DNA from: Opisthorchis felineus
Taxonomy: Eukaryota; Platyhelminthes; Trematoda; Opisthorchiida; Opisthorchiidae
Reading direction: 5' to 3'
DNA: 64,000 nucleotides
NCBI GenBank assembly: GCA_004794785.1
Contig: SJOL01008757.1
Span: 198,701-262,700 of the forward strand
The position numbers and the translations under genes are program-made. Of the stretch, positions 23,301 to 36,555 are shown in pieces. Positions within the stretch are counted from its first letter, which is position 1. Each line of letters starts with the position of its first letter. The notes below the pieces were generated by a model. It was not told where the DNA came from. It was given only the letters and a program-made list of their open reading frames with translations, and made no database searches.

Positions 23301-23919
23301 TTCTGGGCAGTGAGCTTTAAAAAACAGTGTCACGTGTGAAAGTATAATGGACCGAGACGACTAAAATATTCTGGAGCATGGTGATCTGCATTGTCGCTGT
23401 GCTTTGAGGTCATACCGAAGCTGCCTCAGGAGACAGCCATCGGTCATCAACTGAACTGGACTACTACATATTAGCTTACGTCTGTGTGTTCGTGTTCGCA
23501 GGTCAGAGCTTACGTGCGTCGGAATATAGGGACCGCAAATGCAAGGACACCACAATAGAACACGTCGAAGTTGAAAGTTGGACGGGGAGCATAATCTTTT
23601 CAGGCGTCAACTACTTGCTGGTAACCTTTGAATCCCGTTCTAACATCCCATTATAAAAGATCAAAATCCGAGAACCGCATCAAATGTGACAGGACCGTTA
23701 GTGGACTGTGGGCGAATCACAATCGCTATTACTGTACAGCACACAAGGAAAATTTTACAGGTATTGGTGAGTATTCCAAACGTACTCTTTCGTCAACGTT
23801 ATCGGAACGGAAAAAAGCAAAGTCATAACTATAACACACTTTACTGTTCAAACGTACTACGTTCTGAACACAAACCTTACTTAATGAAATTCAGATGTGG
23901 TGTTATTACATCGTAACTA

Positions 23920-23922
<3 letters not shown>

Positions 23923-23968
<46 letters not shown>
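23923..23968. repeat. (AT)n microsatellite
   Basis: About 23 AT units, near-perfect. Confidence 0.95.
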
Positions 23969-23970
<2 letters not shown>

Positions 23971-24338
23971 GGATGAAATTATCCTCTTACTACAGGTTTT
24001 GTAGAAAACAGACGTCTGGTTAGGTATACTAACCATTCTCGGTTGTATGCGCTGGGTTGCTGTATTCTGATTGTTGGAGTTTACTTTATGACGCATAATC
24101 TAACCGCCTGTACGACTTGCTGTGACACAGTTAGTGAAACGAACGCAGCATTAAGCTTGATTGATTCTGTGTTCGTTGTAAGAACTACTCACCAGTTATT
24201 GAGCAGCTTAGTTCGCACCCACCGAGTTATGAAACAGTGAAAATCCTTCTTCTCCCTTTACGATATAATAATGAATTGGTATTCATGTACTCATCCTTTT
24301 CAACCCATGGACACCTGTATTCTCGTTCTTCTCTTCAG

Positions 24339-24450
24339 TGCGTCATCTATCTATTTTGCTTGAAAATGCTGCACCCGACCAGTTTGTTCCTTCTTCGTGG
24401 GAATCACGAATGCAGACACTTGACGCAGTACTTTACCTTTCGACAAGAAT
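24339..24450 (+). CDS. PPP3C: Calcineurin A exon: GNHE motif
   Basis: The exon starts after CTCTTCAG with TGC and ends with a single T before GTAAGT. It encodes [34 protein letters not shown] and RQE, 37 codons, plus the first base of a Cys codon. RGNHECRHL is the third metallophosphatase signature: Asn is a metal ligand (human N150) and His is the proton donor (H151). The stretch before it, LFCLKMLHP, departs from human LWALKILYP; the core motif is identical. Phase 1 at the end. Confidence 0.95.
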
Positions 24451-24964
24451 GTAAGTTAATTGGTCTATGAGGGGCTTCTTGTTAACATTGTTTAACACAT
24501 GAGCAATACTGCACATTCGATGGATTTGCCACAAACACAATTTGGTAACATTAGCACATTTTTGTGTAGAACTCAAAGTAAACTGAACTGTCCGACACCT
24601 AGGGATCACTTATTCGATATTAAATCGTTCGATCTAAATTTACTGTAAATTGTTATCCACAAGCTAATTTCATCTAAATCTGAATCAGCCGTCACAGGGA
24701 GATGGGCTGGAGGATGCCAAGTGTTCTCTTCAGCCTATCAGAGTCCGTATTGATAGATTCAGTCTTTGGAGTTGTCGTCGCCTGTCCTTCTCCCCAGTTG
24801 ATTTGTGTTTGCTTTTCCTCATATTCAGCGTCAAGTTGAATAGATTGTCTTATAGTTGTGAGCAATTCCTTCCTGTACTCAAATCCCGATCCTTCAGCTT
24901 ACCCACTCTTACTATTCAAGTTGTCTCTCTTTATTCCACTTGCATTCTCTTATCCCTACTCTAG
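24451..24964 (+). other. Calcineurin A intron (514 bp)
   Basis: This is the shortest intron found, phase 1, with donor GTAAGT and acceptor CCCTACTCTAG. No repeat was recognised inside it. Confidence 0.9.
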
Positions 24965-25110
24965 GTGTAATGAAAAGCACTGAGCGAGTTTACGAAGCCT
25001 GTATGGAGGCCTTCGACTGTTTGCCCCTGGCAGCACTGATCAATCAGCAATTCCTATGTGTTCACGGTGGCCTTTCACCCGAACTGCACACCCTAAACGA
25101 TATCCGCAAG
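24965..25110 (+). CDS. PPP3C: Calcineurin A exon: LCVHGGLSP motif
   Basis: The exon starts with GT, which completes a Cys codon, then 48 codons beginning [18 protein letters not shown] and ending HTLNDIRK before donor GTAAGG. It holds [14 protein letters not shown], where His is a metal ligand (human H199). [14 protein letters not shown] matches human [14 protein letters not shown] with one change. The opening residues (CVMKSTERV) replace human CKIKYSERV. The ATG at 24970 is internal. Phase 0 at the end. Confidence 0.96.
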
Positions 25111-25792
25111 GTAAGGTTGTCAAAATTAGACACTTGAATGCTTTGGTCAGTCTTAGGAACCTCTGATAGTGTTAGAGAAGTCTTTGGGACTGCAGGTCAT
25201 GCCAAGGTCCCTTGTAAAATACCGATTTAACACATGATGGTGCCTTGCAAACCGGAACAGTTCCACCGACCAGTGCCCTAGGTTCTAGAGGCCCGCTGTC
25301 ACCATTTCAGATATGTGTCGAAAAATTACAGTGTTCGTGATCACCGGACTACTGTTAAGTTACCAGGTTATCCAGCTGTGGTTCGTTAACGGACAGCCTC
25401 TCTCGGAGAGTCCTGACGCACCATGCTGTAACCTAAGGACAAGGTCGAAACTTCGTTGTTCTCTGTAATGCCTCGCGCGTGAGCTAACTGATGGATTTTG
25501 ATAGGCCTTAGTGTTCGTCTAATGATACCATCCTTTTATGTTTGTCTTTGATGATATCCCCGACATTTAATTTTACTGCACCTTCTCTTTTGGTCTAATA
25601 ATACACTACTTGCGGTATCTAAATCACATGGGGAACTCGGCACTTCACTTTTCTAACCCACTTCTCAAAATGGCGGAAATAAGCATTGAAATAAGCATAT
25701 CATGCGACTGTAAGACGAATTGTGGCACCTGCCACATGGAACTTGATAAATGTGGTTCCTTAGTTCCTTGAGAAATTATCATTCAGCTGTAG

Positions 25793-25955
25793 TGCCGTTT
25801 CGGTGCCTAACTGCCATGCCAACGGAAGGAGGCACGAGGGCTAGGATACTGCTAGGTTGCCCAAGCCTAGACTGGAGCAGTCAAGATGGTGAGGTTGGGT
25901 TCGAACAACGGAACTTCCAGTCCGTAAGCTGGTGCCTTAACCACTAAGCTTCCTC
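25793..25955 (-). repeat. tRNA-derived SINE, copy 3
   Basis: In reverse orientation it has the A-box part AGTGGTTAAGG (about 25945 downwards), then the B box GTTCGAACCC (about 25906 downwards). Next come TCTAGGCTTGGGCAACCTA, GTATCCTAGCCCTCGTG and GGCATGGCAG, then GGCACCGAAACGGCA. It aligns over its length with copies 2 and 4. Confidence 0.85.
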
Positions 25956-26984
25956 GAGAAATGGTGTAAAGTGAAACCAACTGTATGGAAACCTCGGTTA
26001 GCTTCACTACTCAACTGACCGGTGCGTTTCGGTACTCTGGGTAAACATCTATCACATTAAACTCTGCCTTTCCAAAGCCTTCAGAATCCGGGTTATCCAG
26101 CATGATTACTCGTTTACCTACTCATTTGCAGGCTTTGACTTGCCGTTCACTTTGACACAGTTTCCCTCTATGAAGAGACCGTTTATGGGACCGACCAGCA
26201 CGATCTCTTCTAGGTTGGTGGTAGCTTTTAAAGTGCTGCCTGTCTTCGGATGTCATTTTAGAAAGAGGTGACCGTTCTTTCCAGTACATCAGACTTTCTC
26301 TTATCCATCCCTTCACTTTCTACATTCCAACACCTTGTTGTGTCGGTTGTCTTTTGTCGATATGCGGCGGCCGCTGATATCGAAACTCACTAGCAGTCCA
26401 TTGGAGAGTATAATTAGGTGTTGATTTTGGCGCGCTAGGTTCCACAGTGCTATCGGGTTGAGTGAGCGGATTTGGCAGAAGCATGTGATGATGGAGACTT
26501 GTTGTGTAGCACCCTTGAGTGGTAGAATTCTCGTTGTTTATTATTGTCCAGGTGTAAGAGGTTTTTTTAGTATAACCTACAGTTGAGTTCATCTGTAAGG
26601 CAGAGATGTCATACCGCAACCTAAACCGCAGTGTCCGAAACCTGTATTAAATCGGATTTACGGACCTCGACAATCAAATCTGGGAAATGGCGTCGAAATA
26701 GATGGTTCATAGTTCAACCGCCGAATCCAGTATGGAATGAGCCGCTACCTGAAAACATGTGGTTTTGCTGCCTCATCATCTTCACAGTTCTACTTGTAGC
26801 TGAGCGTAGAGAGTACTTACTTCAGAGTGAGCCGTACCTTCAGTACCTAACGAACTTGTGGGGTATATCCTATAAGCTGTTTGGTCCATACTTTCCTCGT
26901 ACATTACTGTTATTGCTGCTGGTTTTCCGCCTCTGTTTACATATTGAAGTAAGCATTCACTGCGGTCGTTCAACAGGGAGGTCA

Positions 26985-27210
26985 ATCGACTTATGTCCCA
27001 AGCACCAGAAGCTGGGATGGTCTGGCCAAGTCATGCCAATTCATCGTTTACCGAAAAAAATGCTATTTTTCTTTACCCAATTTAGAGTGGCTGAAACAGG
27101 CGCTCCATCCACTGTTGTCCGTTTCTTCACAATAATGCTTACAATTAAATTATGGTTGTACGGCAGCGAAACACCAATGTCGATTAGGATGATGACATCC
27201 ACTTAAAATC
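26985..27210 (+). mobile_element. RTE-like retrotransposon, C-terminal end and 3' tail
   Basis: The frame encodes HQKLGWSGQVMPIHRLPKK, then FRVAETGAPSTVV. This resembles the (R)LGWxGHVxRMPxxRLP block at the C-terminus of these retrotransposon proteins, and FRVAEAE also occurs in the element at 31 kb. It is followed by ATTAAATTATGGTTGTACGG and GGATGATGACATCC, a decayed version of the tails at 12.6 and 52.4 kb. A surrounding open frame of 191 codons (26631-27206) is only partly element-derived; its upstream half is unrecognised. Confidence 0.6.
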
Positions 27211-30200
27211 CTAAGGGATTTCCTATTATTCCCAATCGATGCCATTTCCGATGGCGTACCATTTTATCTACGGGTATACTCTATGTACATACCCGGCTGC
27301 GTAGAGAATACGCCTCTGAAGACCAAATGCTTCAACTAACAGCTTAAGTGGACCGATTCTAAATTCTTCGTTCCGAAAAACACGATGCTTCCTACGAATA
27401 GCTTTCTAAAAAGCCTACTGTCCGCTCACTCACTATTATCTTATGATTTTCTAGTGAAGGCCATGATGATCAAGAAGATAGATACCTGGCAAAAGCATTT
27501 GGCATCACTCATAGAATCCAGCCTTTTTAACTCACTTTTAAGCGTGCACAGAAGGATCCAACGTACAACACACAAATTCCGTCCAACTGCCATGTCAGCT
27601 GGTCATTGTGAATGCCACTCTATTTGTTACTAGTAGCTACACATCCCTGATCATATGTTTACAGGCCTTCGGGGCTTCATACACATCTATAGTCGGTTTT
27701 GACATTGGAGGCTAGCAAGACTTTCGTCTCACTGAGTCTCGTTCAAGAAAGCATCGAAAAAAGGGTAAGAATAATCCTATCACATCAATTTCGTTCTATA
27801 GGTCGCCTCGGCCTTCGTGACAGTCGCAGTAATCTTAATCATTTTTCAAAGAACATTCACATTCTGATGGAAAATTTTGTTATAAGTGGCTCAAGTCTGA
27901 GGCGGAATTGTTAGTGGACAGACGTTGATCCGGTGGAGGCATGGATGTGCTCGGCCGACTGCTATAGGATCGCAGTTAACTGTGCCACTTACAAGTGTTC
28001 GCTGCTAATTAACACCCTAGGAAATATGGTTTGCGGACAAACACGCAGATGGCTGTCGTTAGCGTCCAATAGGATTCACCGGGATAGATGACATCACAAT
28101 AAGCGCCAACACCAAACACTGTTATCAAGGTGATGGTATAATTTTTGTTTGTTATAGGAGCAAGAATACCTGTAGAGCGGTAGAAGGTGAGTGCCTCTGA
28201 AGGGAGACTACTCCATGGGATCAGACGACTTTGTTCGTTCATGGAGAGGATTGCGGTGGACTGGTAAAAGTCGGGAACAACCGTTTAGCCGGCGAGAAAT
28301 GGGTTCGATTGTCTGATTGGTAGATCGAATAAGATCATGATCCCCGTTGGTCTCCCTCCTTCCATTCACACCTATTGTTTCAGAAACAATAAAACGCAGA
28401 GAATACTTTTATCTTGGCTGCATCGATAATGATCTATAGACCCAGTTATTCGTAACCATGCAGCTTCTCTTGAATCACATAACATTTACTTGTACCAGGC
28501 ACGTATCTATTCCCTCAGTTGGCCTGATTGATTGGCATGGTTGATTGAAATAAAATGCGTATGGTTTTGTGAGAACGATCATGCAACACCATTGACTAGC
28601 TTGATTATATATTTCAGTAACTAGTTATTACAGTTAACTTTGTGGTACTCAGCGGAAGGACTGGACAAAAGGAATGAGCCATACCCACTTGTATCCTTCC
28701 TCACACAAGGGTTCAAAATCTCCCTTGTGTTGTGATAAAAACACCAGTTATTTCTGAGTGCTTTTAGCTGGGTAAATGCTACTCGACTTTTCCTTGGAGC
28801 TGGATGGACCCATCCAATTTAACTTGACAAGCGAAAAACAACAGTGTTGTGGTGTTTTGTTTCAGCTCATATTTATTCAGCCTTCCCGCATCGTTCTAAT
28901 CGGATTATCCAATCTGTACATTACTCGAGCTTCACCTGCACATCGGTCTGGTTGCTTTCTGACACTAGGTGCGCTACACACAGACTCCCCGAAAACGAAT
29001 TGGAGTTGGACAAATTGCACACGAAAAATACTTTCAAAACTCTTAATGAGTAGGATAGCAGTGGCTAGAGAATCCCTTGTGGTTACGATTACTAAGAAAT
29101 CAGAAACTTACTGACGGCCTCATAATAGCCATTACCATATATTGTTTTATGGGATTGCATAGTAATGTTTGCTAAAACAACCCCTCTGGAGCTCCGGGTG
29201 CCTTCGTTTTATCCGACTTTCCAGTGTCTTGTGGCCTTATTTTCTCCACTTGTACAGAATCTCACATTCAAGTTAATCGAAAGTTCCACTTATAAGACAT
29301 TCTTAATTGCTGCTGTTAAATCGGTGGCCGTATCACTGATTTCCGTAACCATTTTAGTTTATAGCAGCTACGTGAATGTTGCTTGAACGCACTTAGGGTC
29401 AGTTGAGGAATTTCCCGCCCGTTTGTATGTGTGAGGATGACAACTGTGCCCTTCGAATGGACGGTCACATGATCGGTAGTAAGAGCATGTTTCTATATTG
29501 GACCTTATGTGAGTTATAAAAATGGTTTAACTTATCACTTCTGGATTCCGTGCTCATCCGGAAAACGGAGAAGCACTGTGCAACTGTTTCGCCCTCGTTG
29601 CGATTCATCAACAGTACACATGTCATGATCTGTTGGTTGATTTGAACCCTAATAATAGATAATAGACGAGCACTATACCATTTGTCTACGTGTGGCTGCT
29701 CAGTAGTGCGGCTGATGTTTATTTGGGCCAGCGGCCGAACATTGCAGTTGAAGTACTCAGTACCTAGGTGGACTCGGGAATTTGGAATTTCCGTGGTATA
29801 GGGACCAAAATGTATCGGAAACTCATGGTGTCATCTGTGGAGGCAACACCGCTTAAGCCACTGTTTTGCGTTGTTGGTCTTCACGCCGAACACATCAAAT
29901 TACAGTACGTTATGATGCTGTTGGAGAATTCAACATTGGTGGCTTGAAGAATGATGCTAACCGATTTCCTCACATTTTCCTTCTGATTCCCCTCCTGTTC
30001 TGTTCTTAGCAGAGATTCAAACTTCTATATCCCTTCTTTTATTTCAATACTTTTTACTTACATTCTGTTTATCCCCCCCCCAAAAAAAAACCAACTAAAT
30101 ACGTTGTTTATACCCAACAGCAATGATGCCTCTGAAATTTCCACTGGTCCAGACGATAAGCCCAAATAGATTCCCTAAGCAGATGCCTTATGCTAAATAG

Positions 30201-31292
30201 GCTTCCACGTCAATTCCAAGTCCACAATCCCGAAGGAATTGTTTTCTTCTCTAACGCTGACCAGGCGCGTTGTGAAACTGAGTCGTTCTCCGTCACGTTC
30301 CCCTTTTCCCAAGTTGTCTTGTTTTCCATCTTCATTCCGAACCGTGGTGGGTTTATTTCTTATAACTCTTCATTATTCCTGTGCGTCTTCTATCTCGTCG
30401 TCCGTTGCGCTAGACGCTTCCGACCATTACTTCATTATCCGTTTCAATGTGATTTCTCCCACCTTCTCGTTACTCTTTGTCGTTTTTTCTGGCAAAGATA
30501 TGCGTCAATCTTCCCACTCGTATTTGTTGGACTGGTGCACTTCAAATGACCTTCCTCAAATTACTGGTAATTTGACTGGTTTGTCGCTCGACTATTTGTA
30601 CCAGTTTACTCCATACTTTTCCAAGCTCAGCAAGTGTTCGTCTCCGGTTGGTCCAACCCTGCTTGTCCGTGTTTTTTGAACTGAGAGAATCACTTGTGTA
30701 CACGCTCATCTTCATCATCTATGGCATAACATCATGGTCGCGCAAGCGTAATCTATTGGACAGCCTTAATCTGAAGAGAAGAATAAAAATGGATGGGAAA
30801 GGGACTTAGTACTAGCCTACCACAATCATTCCGAGGTACATGCACCCCCACACACTCTTTAAGGCAATCTGGATACAAACTGACAACAAGGACACCACAG
30901 GCATCGACTAGCAATCATATATTGCAGCGTCTCAAACCAAACACAGCGGAGATCACGCGGACTCCATTCTGGAAAACGAGTCACCGCGACGGCACCCAGA
31001 CTTTTCGTAATCCCTTCCATAATCGTCTACCAGGTCAGATATTGACCACCTCTCTGCTTCCGCCACCCTGAATTGGGCACTCACTTCGACAAGCGTTTGT
31101 TCCGCCTGCGGAATGCATCCCCAACCCAATGCAGCTTCTGGTGCTGTAAACATTCTTCGGTTGAAGTGCTCTTGCACGACTGAACACTCGCTTTCTAATT
31201 GCCTCGTTACGGACTTGCGGACACCAACCTAAACGAGCTATGGTTATGAGACAATGGTTGTTGAATACCTTACGACGTTTCAGTTCCGCCGC

Positions 31293-32433
31293 TCAAACAG
31301 GCGAAGTCTCACAGCCATACAATAAAACAGCCCATACTGTATGCTGATACCCACGTCCCTTGAGATTTAAGAATATGCCGTTTCGACCCTTTAGGTGTCT
31401 GGAATTAACAAACGGGACCCGAGTCTTGGAGATTCGTGCATTAACCTCAAATGCCACACTACAGTCGGAACTTCCAAGATGAGTAAAACGCTCCACTATT
31501 TCGAGTGCTCTTCCTGGATTGTAAGTGGCGTGTTCAGTGACTGCGTCTCCATGAGCATAACCTTACACTCTACGGGTGTATTAGTGCATAGATTATGATA
31601 GCCGATGGTCATAATATAACTCAGAAGTTATATGCACTAATAACAGTTTTTACTATGGTAGGTAGTAGTTTACAGTTACTAGTTGTACCAGGATAAAATA
31701 AATACAGTGCAAACAACGGAATAAGTCAAAAGATGACTTATCGTTTGTGGATAACTCGTGAGAGTTCCTGGGTGAAAGTCCGGACGGCGGGAACGTGTTT
31801 TCTCCGCAGTATAGCTGCTACACGCGTTCCATAATTGTCCGTGGACTTGAAGTGTTTGGCTGACTCTCTGGCCCCTGCGAGCGCGCGAGTATGTGTGTGG
31901 TAATTGTGTTGTGTCTTCCTATATATAGGAAGGTTTGACGTGTGTATAAAACAGAATCGTTCCGATGCGTACAAGACGGGAACTGACTTGTTGTCGGTCG
32001 AAGTTGTGAGCGGGACAGGGTTTGTCACGTGATTTGTGTGCTTGCGGAGCAGGTGAGTCACGTGACTTAGTGAACTCGGATGTACTAGACAAATTAAGTG
32101 AAGTTGGTTGAGGGAACATGGAAATGTCCGCTACAGGTGTAAAGCACATGCCAAAAGATGGGATGACTTTGGTCATTTCATCTTCTCTTTGAAGACAAGA
32201 ACGATGTCGGCTGCATATTCCAGATCGACAAGGCTTTCGTTGGCAAATATTTCAACACCGGACTTTTGGAAACCTTCCAGTGTTTGCGTCATTCTCTCAT
32301 CGACTTGGAAATTAAATAGGAATAAAGACAACCTTGACGGACACCACTTTTGTGTGTGAAAGCTTTCTGACAGGTCTCTGTATAATCCCACATGCTCGCA
32401 AGTCTGGGAGTACAAAGAACTTATTATGGACAC
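31293..32433 (-). pseudogene. Reverse transcriptase palm/thumb region of the RTE-like element
   Basis: Two open pieces carry the best-preserved part. At 32433-32173: SLYSQTCEHVGLYRDLSESF, the FLFNFQVDERMTQTLEGFQ helix and DLEYAADIVLVF, with YAAD in place of the catalytic YADD. At 31496-31293: RFTHLGSSDCSVAFEVNARI and VWAVLLYGCETSP. The 740 bases between them hold the region after the YADD box in other frames, for example LTKVIPSFGMxF near 32170. The loss of the second Asp shows that this copy cannot be catalytically active. Confidence 0.8.
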
Positions 32434-33552
32434 AAACTTTCGGGGTCTTCCTTGCTTGACAAGCGTGTTAGGAGAACATACCGATCAACCGAGTCGAATG
32501 CGCCTCGTAACTCCAGGACTACTAAAATTGTGGGTCGTTTAAACGTATGGCGTTGTTCTCCGGCCTGTCGGAGGGTGAAGAATCTGTCAACGCAATTCCT
32601 ACCAGGCGAGAATCCCGCTTATTGCTCTGGAGTCAGTTGATCCAGCTGTTATTGGCGCACTCTGCGAGATCCTTTTAAAAAAATGGGCACTATCACCGAT
32701 TCCCCTCAACTGTCTGGAACACTTTCCTTTTCCAAGGTACAGGCAAATAGATCAATGGAGTGCTGACTGAGGACTTCACACCCATCTTTGAACAAGGTGT
32801 GTCGGAGGTCTTTTGGATCAGTAGCTCGGTGGCACTTGAGAGAACATATGCAGCTATAAACCTCCGACGCCGTAAGGGGTTCCAGGTTCACCGTCCAGGG
32901 TTCCGCGTCAGTTGTAGCCCCTAGATAAGTGGAAGCTGTTGGCCGCGAGAATTCTTGTTCGAATTAATCCGCCTAACCGTCGATGTGTTCTTTATTTAAG
33001 GTGGTCGCGTTACTTTGAGAGTTGATGGTTTCACTCAGGCGGTTTCCCCGGACAGGCCGAACGATTATATGAGATAATCTTTGGGCATTCCTGGCTTTCT
33101 GGACCTCTTCCATTTCCCTAGCCTTCCGTGTTTACAGGCTTCACGGTGGGCGCGCACAGTCACTTTCACTTGATGTCTGATAATTCGTCGGGCTGCATTG
33201 TTTTCTGGGCCGGCGGTGACATTTCTACGAGATTCAAGCAGTACCATTGTTCTGCCCGATATCCAGTGCCTGAGTGGGCTAGGTGGTGCTGTGCCCGAGG
33301 CAAAACTGTCAACACCGTGCAAAGATGTAGTGATCTCTTCCCAGCATTAATTTATATCTGGTGGTGTGGCAATTGCAACAGACTCCAGAAGACAATTCTG
33401 ATATATTCATCTAACTTCTGGATCTGCCCGTCTCTAAGTTGCTAAGTGACTTGTCCGCACCCTACCTGGCCACGGAAAACGAAGAGAGAAGCGACTGTGA
33501 AGGAGCGCGTGGTCAGAATCCACAAATGTGTTCCAAAGCTAGCGAGAGGCAG

Positions 33553-34249
33553 TTATTGATCCACGTCATCAGTAAGTGATAGCGATATGATCCATTTGGT
33601 TCCGTGGCTGGCGCGCCTGTTGCGCGCACCATGTAACCAGACGACTGCGGCTATTTGTGGAGTTAGTACTGCATAAAAACAGCCTTCGGTCGGCACACAG
33701 CTGAAGCAGTCGCTCGCCATTGTCCATACGTACCGAGTGCAATCCATGTCTACCACTTAATTGAGTCTCAGATGCGCTTAGCCTCCCAATTTTCCATTCA
33801 GATCTCCGGCAACCACAACGGTATATGAGCTCCTAGCTCGCCACAACAGTGCATTCAAGACGTCATAAAACTTACCTTTGGTGGTGTCAGAGCTGCAGGC
33901 AGTTGGGGTGTATGTAGACATGACAAACAGACGGCGATCAACTTTACGCTTGTGAGACTTCTTCACAAACGTTGCCAGACTAATCGCATCGAGGCGACTA
34001 TTAACGGGCATCCAGTCCAGCGGGGATCTTTCCGCCCGGTGATTTGGGTCTATACGAAGGCTGCATATTCTGCTGCAGCGATATCTGAATCATTAGGGCT
34101 GCGTCGCCCGGAAGCGAGTGTAGAGTGGAGGCAGTCAGGTCAACCGCTGCGCTTGCATCTTGAATTCTCTTCTCTGATACACAACATACATCATTGTCAA
34201 GCTTGTCCCGTGTGAGAACAAGAGCAGCTTGTTGTCCTGCTTGCTTCAA
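33553..34249 (-). pseudogene. Apurinic-type endonuclease region of the RTE-like element
   Basis: Three overlapping open pieces in different frames together follow the order of the retroelement endonuclease. They are QAALVLTRDKLDNDVCCVSE (with E of the CVSE(T)RI motif), then VDRRLFVMSTYTPTACSSD and YTVVVAGDLNGKLG (GD(F/M)N motif), then ARNRRASHGTKWIISLS (usually ...QIDHIAIS). The catalytic DH of the last motif is lost (KWI). Frameshifts separate the three pieces. Confidence 0.75.
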
Positions 34250-35224
34250 AGTGTAGACATTGAGAGCAACCAGATGGACTGGGCGTTGGGTCTTGAAGAC
34301 TTATTTCGGGCTCCCCGAGGATGTCAGCGCCGGGTGACGTGCAGATGTTCCTGCGAAAAGCGATGTAGGACGGTCGGAGTCATCAGTCCTAACTGGTGGG
34401 TCCACAAGGAGGGAGTTATTAACGTGGTGGGGGAGGAGGGAGAAAAAGTATATGATAGCGAAGGACGGGAGGCATCAGACTGAGCCTGATTTTGCTTACC
34501 CGCCCTTCTGTATGCAGCAAGTAAGGCGACTTAGCTGATGACACCACGCAAGGGCCGATCTGAAATGATATTGTCAGTCTTAGGTTTCATTGTTTTACGC
34601 GGGCCGGGATGTTGACATTACGCCTAGTCATAGATAAGAGGACGACGGTGCCCCTCAACACAAGCACTTGGCTTGGGGACATGCGTCCTTGTTTGGCGAA
34701 AAATTCCAGTACATTACCATTCTTATAGAACAAGTCGCTACACATGTTCCAAGCCCTAACCTGAAGGACCAGAAGACTGTGTTGGTCGGAGCTCTAACCG
34801 TTGACCAGCCTGGTATGAGAGACTCTGCGAGTGTCGCACGGAAAGCTCCCAGTGTACCTTACTGGGTCACGGATTCACAAAAACCGTCCACCATAGTAGG
34901 GTCCAGTCTGTGTGTGACGGAAATCTTTTGATTCCCTTCCTGACATGTCGAAGTATATGTTTGCCAGCCGAAAGATCGACAGACTATTCAAAGATTCCAC
35001 GGTAATTCGCTCAATTTAGAGCTTGACTTAAGCTGTCACTTGTAATATCTGTCCTTCAGCCTTCATCTCTGACACGTGTTGGCTTCAGATTTTCCACATG
35101 TGAAAGGTCAAACCTCTGTAGGTTCTTACGCTCAAATATATTCCGTTTCCACACCTTCCGCTGTTCTGATGTAACCTACAGCCTTCCCTTACTTCCATCT
35201 TTTACAACTCACCATAGAACAATT

Positions 35225-35460
35225 CATCAGTCTTTCTCGATATTGCAAATCCCTCCCGTGGTTCGGATGGCATCCCGACAACCGTTTGGATTTGCACCAC
35301 ATACCTTGCGCTTACCCTCTAACGGCTATTTGCTGTTTCTTTCAACATAAGCATCTCTCCACTAATTGGAAAATAGCGTACATACTAGCCATTTTCCACC
35401 TTTTTTTCTAGTGGTGTGCTTCCCCAATTCCTGGTGGATGTCGGTTACAGACCGCTCGAA
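35225..35460 (+). mobile_element. Possible reverse transcriptase remnant
   Basis: Two pieces in different frames look like adjacent reverse transcriptase blocks: NPSRGSDGIPTTVW (compare (K/N)SPGPDGIP) and LSTNWKIAYILAIFH (compare W(K)xAxVxPIxK), then SVTDRS/YRPLEI. The match is short and interrupted by stops, so the assignment to a non-LTR element is weak. Confidence 0.4.
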
Positions 35461-36555
35461 ATTAGGACTCCAGGGTTGTCGAAATCGCTGAGTAATGTCC
35501 GTCTACCCCAGCCGCATTCAGCATTTTTATCCGTCCTCTTTGGTCTTTTTTATAGCTCACGTGAATTTCCCTGCGAAAATTTTTTCCCATGAAACTTAGC
35601 CCTGACTTTCGGTCTCATTTTCAACTAAAGCCTAAATATATTTTATGATAGAATACTTTTTTTCGCGTTGGGGGTGAAGCTCCTTTTCTTATGTTACAAT
35701 AATCGGCCACATTCGGAGGGGTCTTCATTTCACTGCCATTCCATTTCTAACTATTGACTTGTGCTACTCGATTCCCCAATAATATCTGGAAACCGCATCT
35801 TTATTGTATTGCTACTACCACTGAGGATACTCTTCGGATTTTTTTTACCGGCATTGCGTGCTCCAAACTGTCAATCATACCACTCTTCGTTTCTTCATAC
35901 CATTTGGAACAAGTCACGTTTCCCAAAATGTCGCATTCATCTGCTCCTTCCCTCAACCGCCAAACTTTGGAGCTCACTTCTGTGTTTTCTCCTGCAATAT
36001 CCAGCTTTCTAGGACTCGTTCGTCCCGACCTGCCACCTTAGGTAGTCCGTATTTGTGAACTGAAGTCAATCGAAAATCAACTCAGACGAAGCAATACACC
36101 AACTCCAACGGCCGTGTCTTAATGAAACACAGACGAAATTTAGTTTGAAGCCTTACTGACAAGGCAACTGGCGTCTGCCTTGGAGTCGAACTTAAAGCCG
36201 AACTTCGGTTGCTGGAAAGCATACTGCATGACACTTACAGACAACGGCGGATGAATGCTTCAGTTGGGTCCCCTCCGCAGACTCTTTCTGCAGTAAGCTT
36301 TTCCGGAACAACCCAACAGCTTGTCATCCACGGACTAAATTGATCGCATTGCCATCTGCAACTGATAGCGTGAATCAATAAGCTTCGCTCTCTAGGGCCG
36401 TGTAAAGAGCGGATAAATCGCCTAGCAACTGAGAGGCTGGCTGGTCCAGTAGTTAGACGAATTTATCGGAACTATCTTCTGGACTCTGTTCTTACTGGTC
36501 CACTGTCAGATGTCAGCTCACACTGTGACGATATCGCGACTTCTCAGCACCATTC

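Larger units (their letters stand above)
19217..24338 (+). other. Calcineurin A intron (about 5.1 kb)
   Basis: This phase 0 intron has a GTGAGT donor and a TTCTCTTCAG acceptor. It contains a strong hairpin at 20346-20381 and an (AT)n tract at 23923-23968. No other repeat family or coding homology was recognised. Its open frames are short and unconvincing. Confidence 0.85.
30700..34533 (-). mobile_element. RTE-like non-LTR retrotransposon, near full length but decayed
   Basis: Reading the minus strand from 34533: a 5' leader shared with 1-491; then an apurinic-type endonuclease in pieces (CCVSEKRIQDAS at about 34190, VVVAGDLNGKLG at about 33780, then 33756-33553). Next comes reverse transcriptase in pieces (SLKCHRATDPKDLRHTLF at about 32850; FLFNFQVDERM and LVDLEYAADIVLV at 32330-32190; RISKTRVPF and AVLLYGCET at about 31430-31300). 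The C-terminal FRVAEAE block follows, then GATGATGAAGATGAG near 30700. The catalytic YADD box has become YAAD, and many frameshifts and stops break the protein. About 3.8 kb agrees with the RTE clade; assignment to RTE rather than CR1 is inferred from motifs and the tail. Confidence 0.85.

Noticed and set aside
26631..27206. A 191-codon open frame on the plus strand
   Set aside because: Only its last third resembles retrotransposon protein; the first part shows no known motif. Treated as a retroelement remnant plus chance, not as a gene.
35754..36041. Overlapping open frames of 83-95 codons after the weak reverse transcriptase blocks
   Set aside because: They might be the end of that element, but I could not match any block with confidence.
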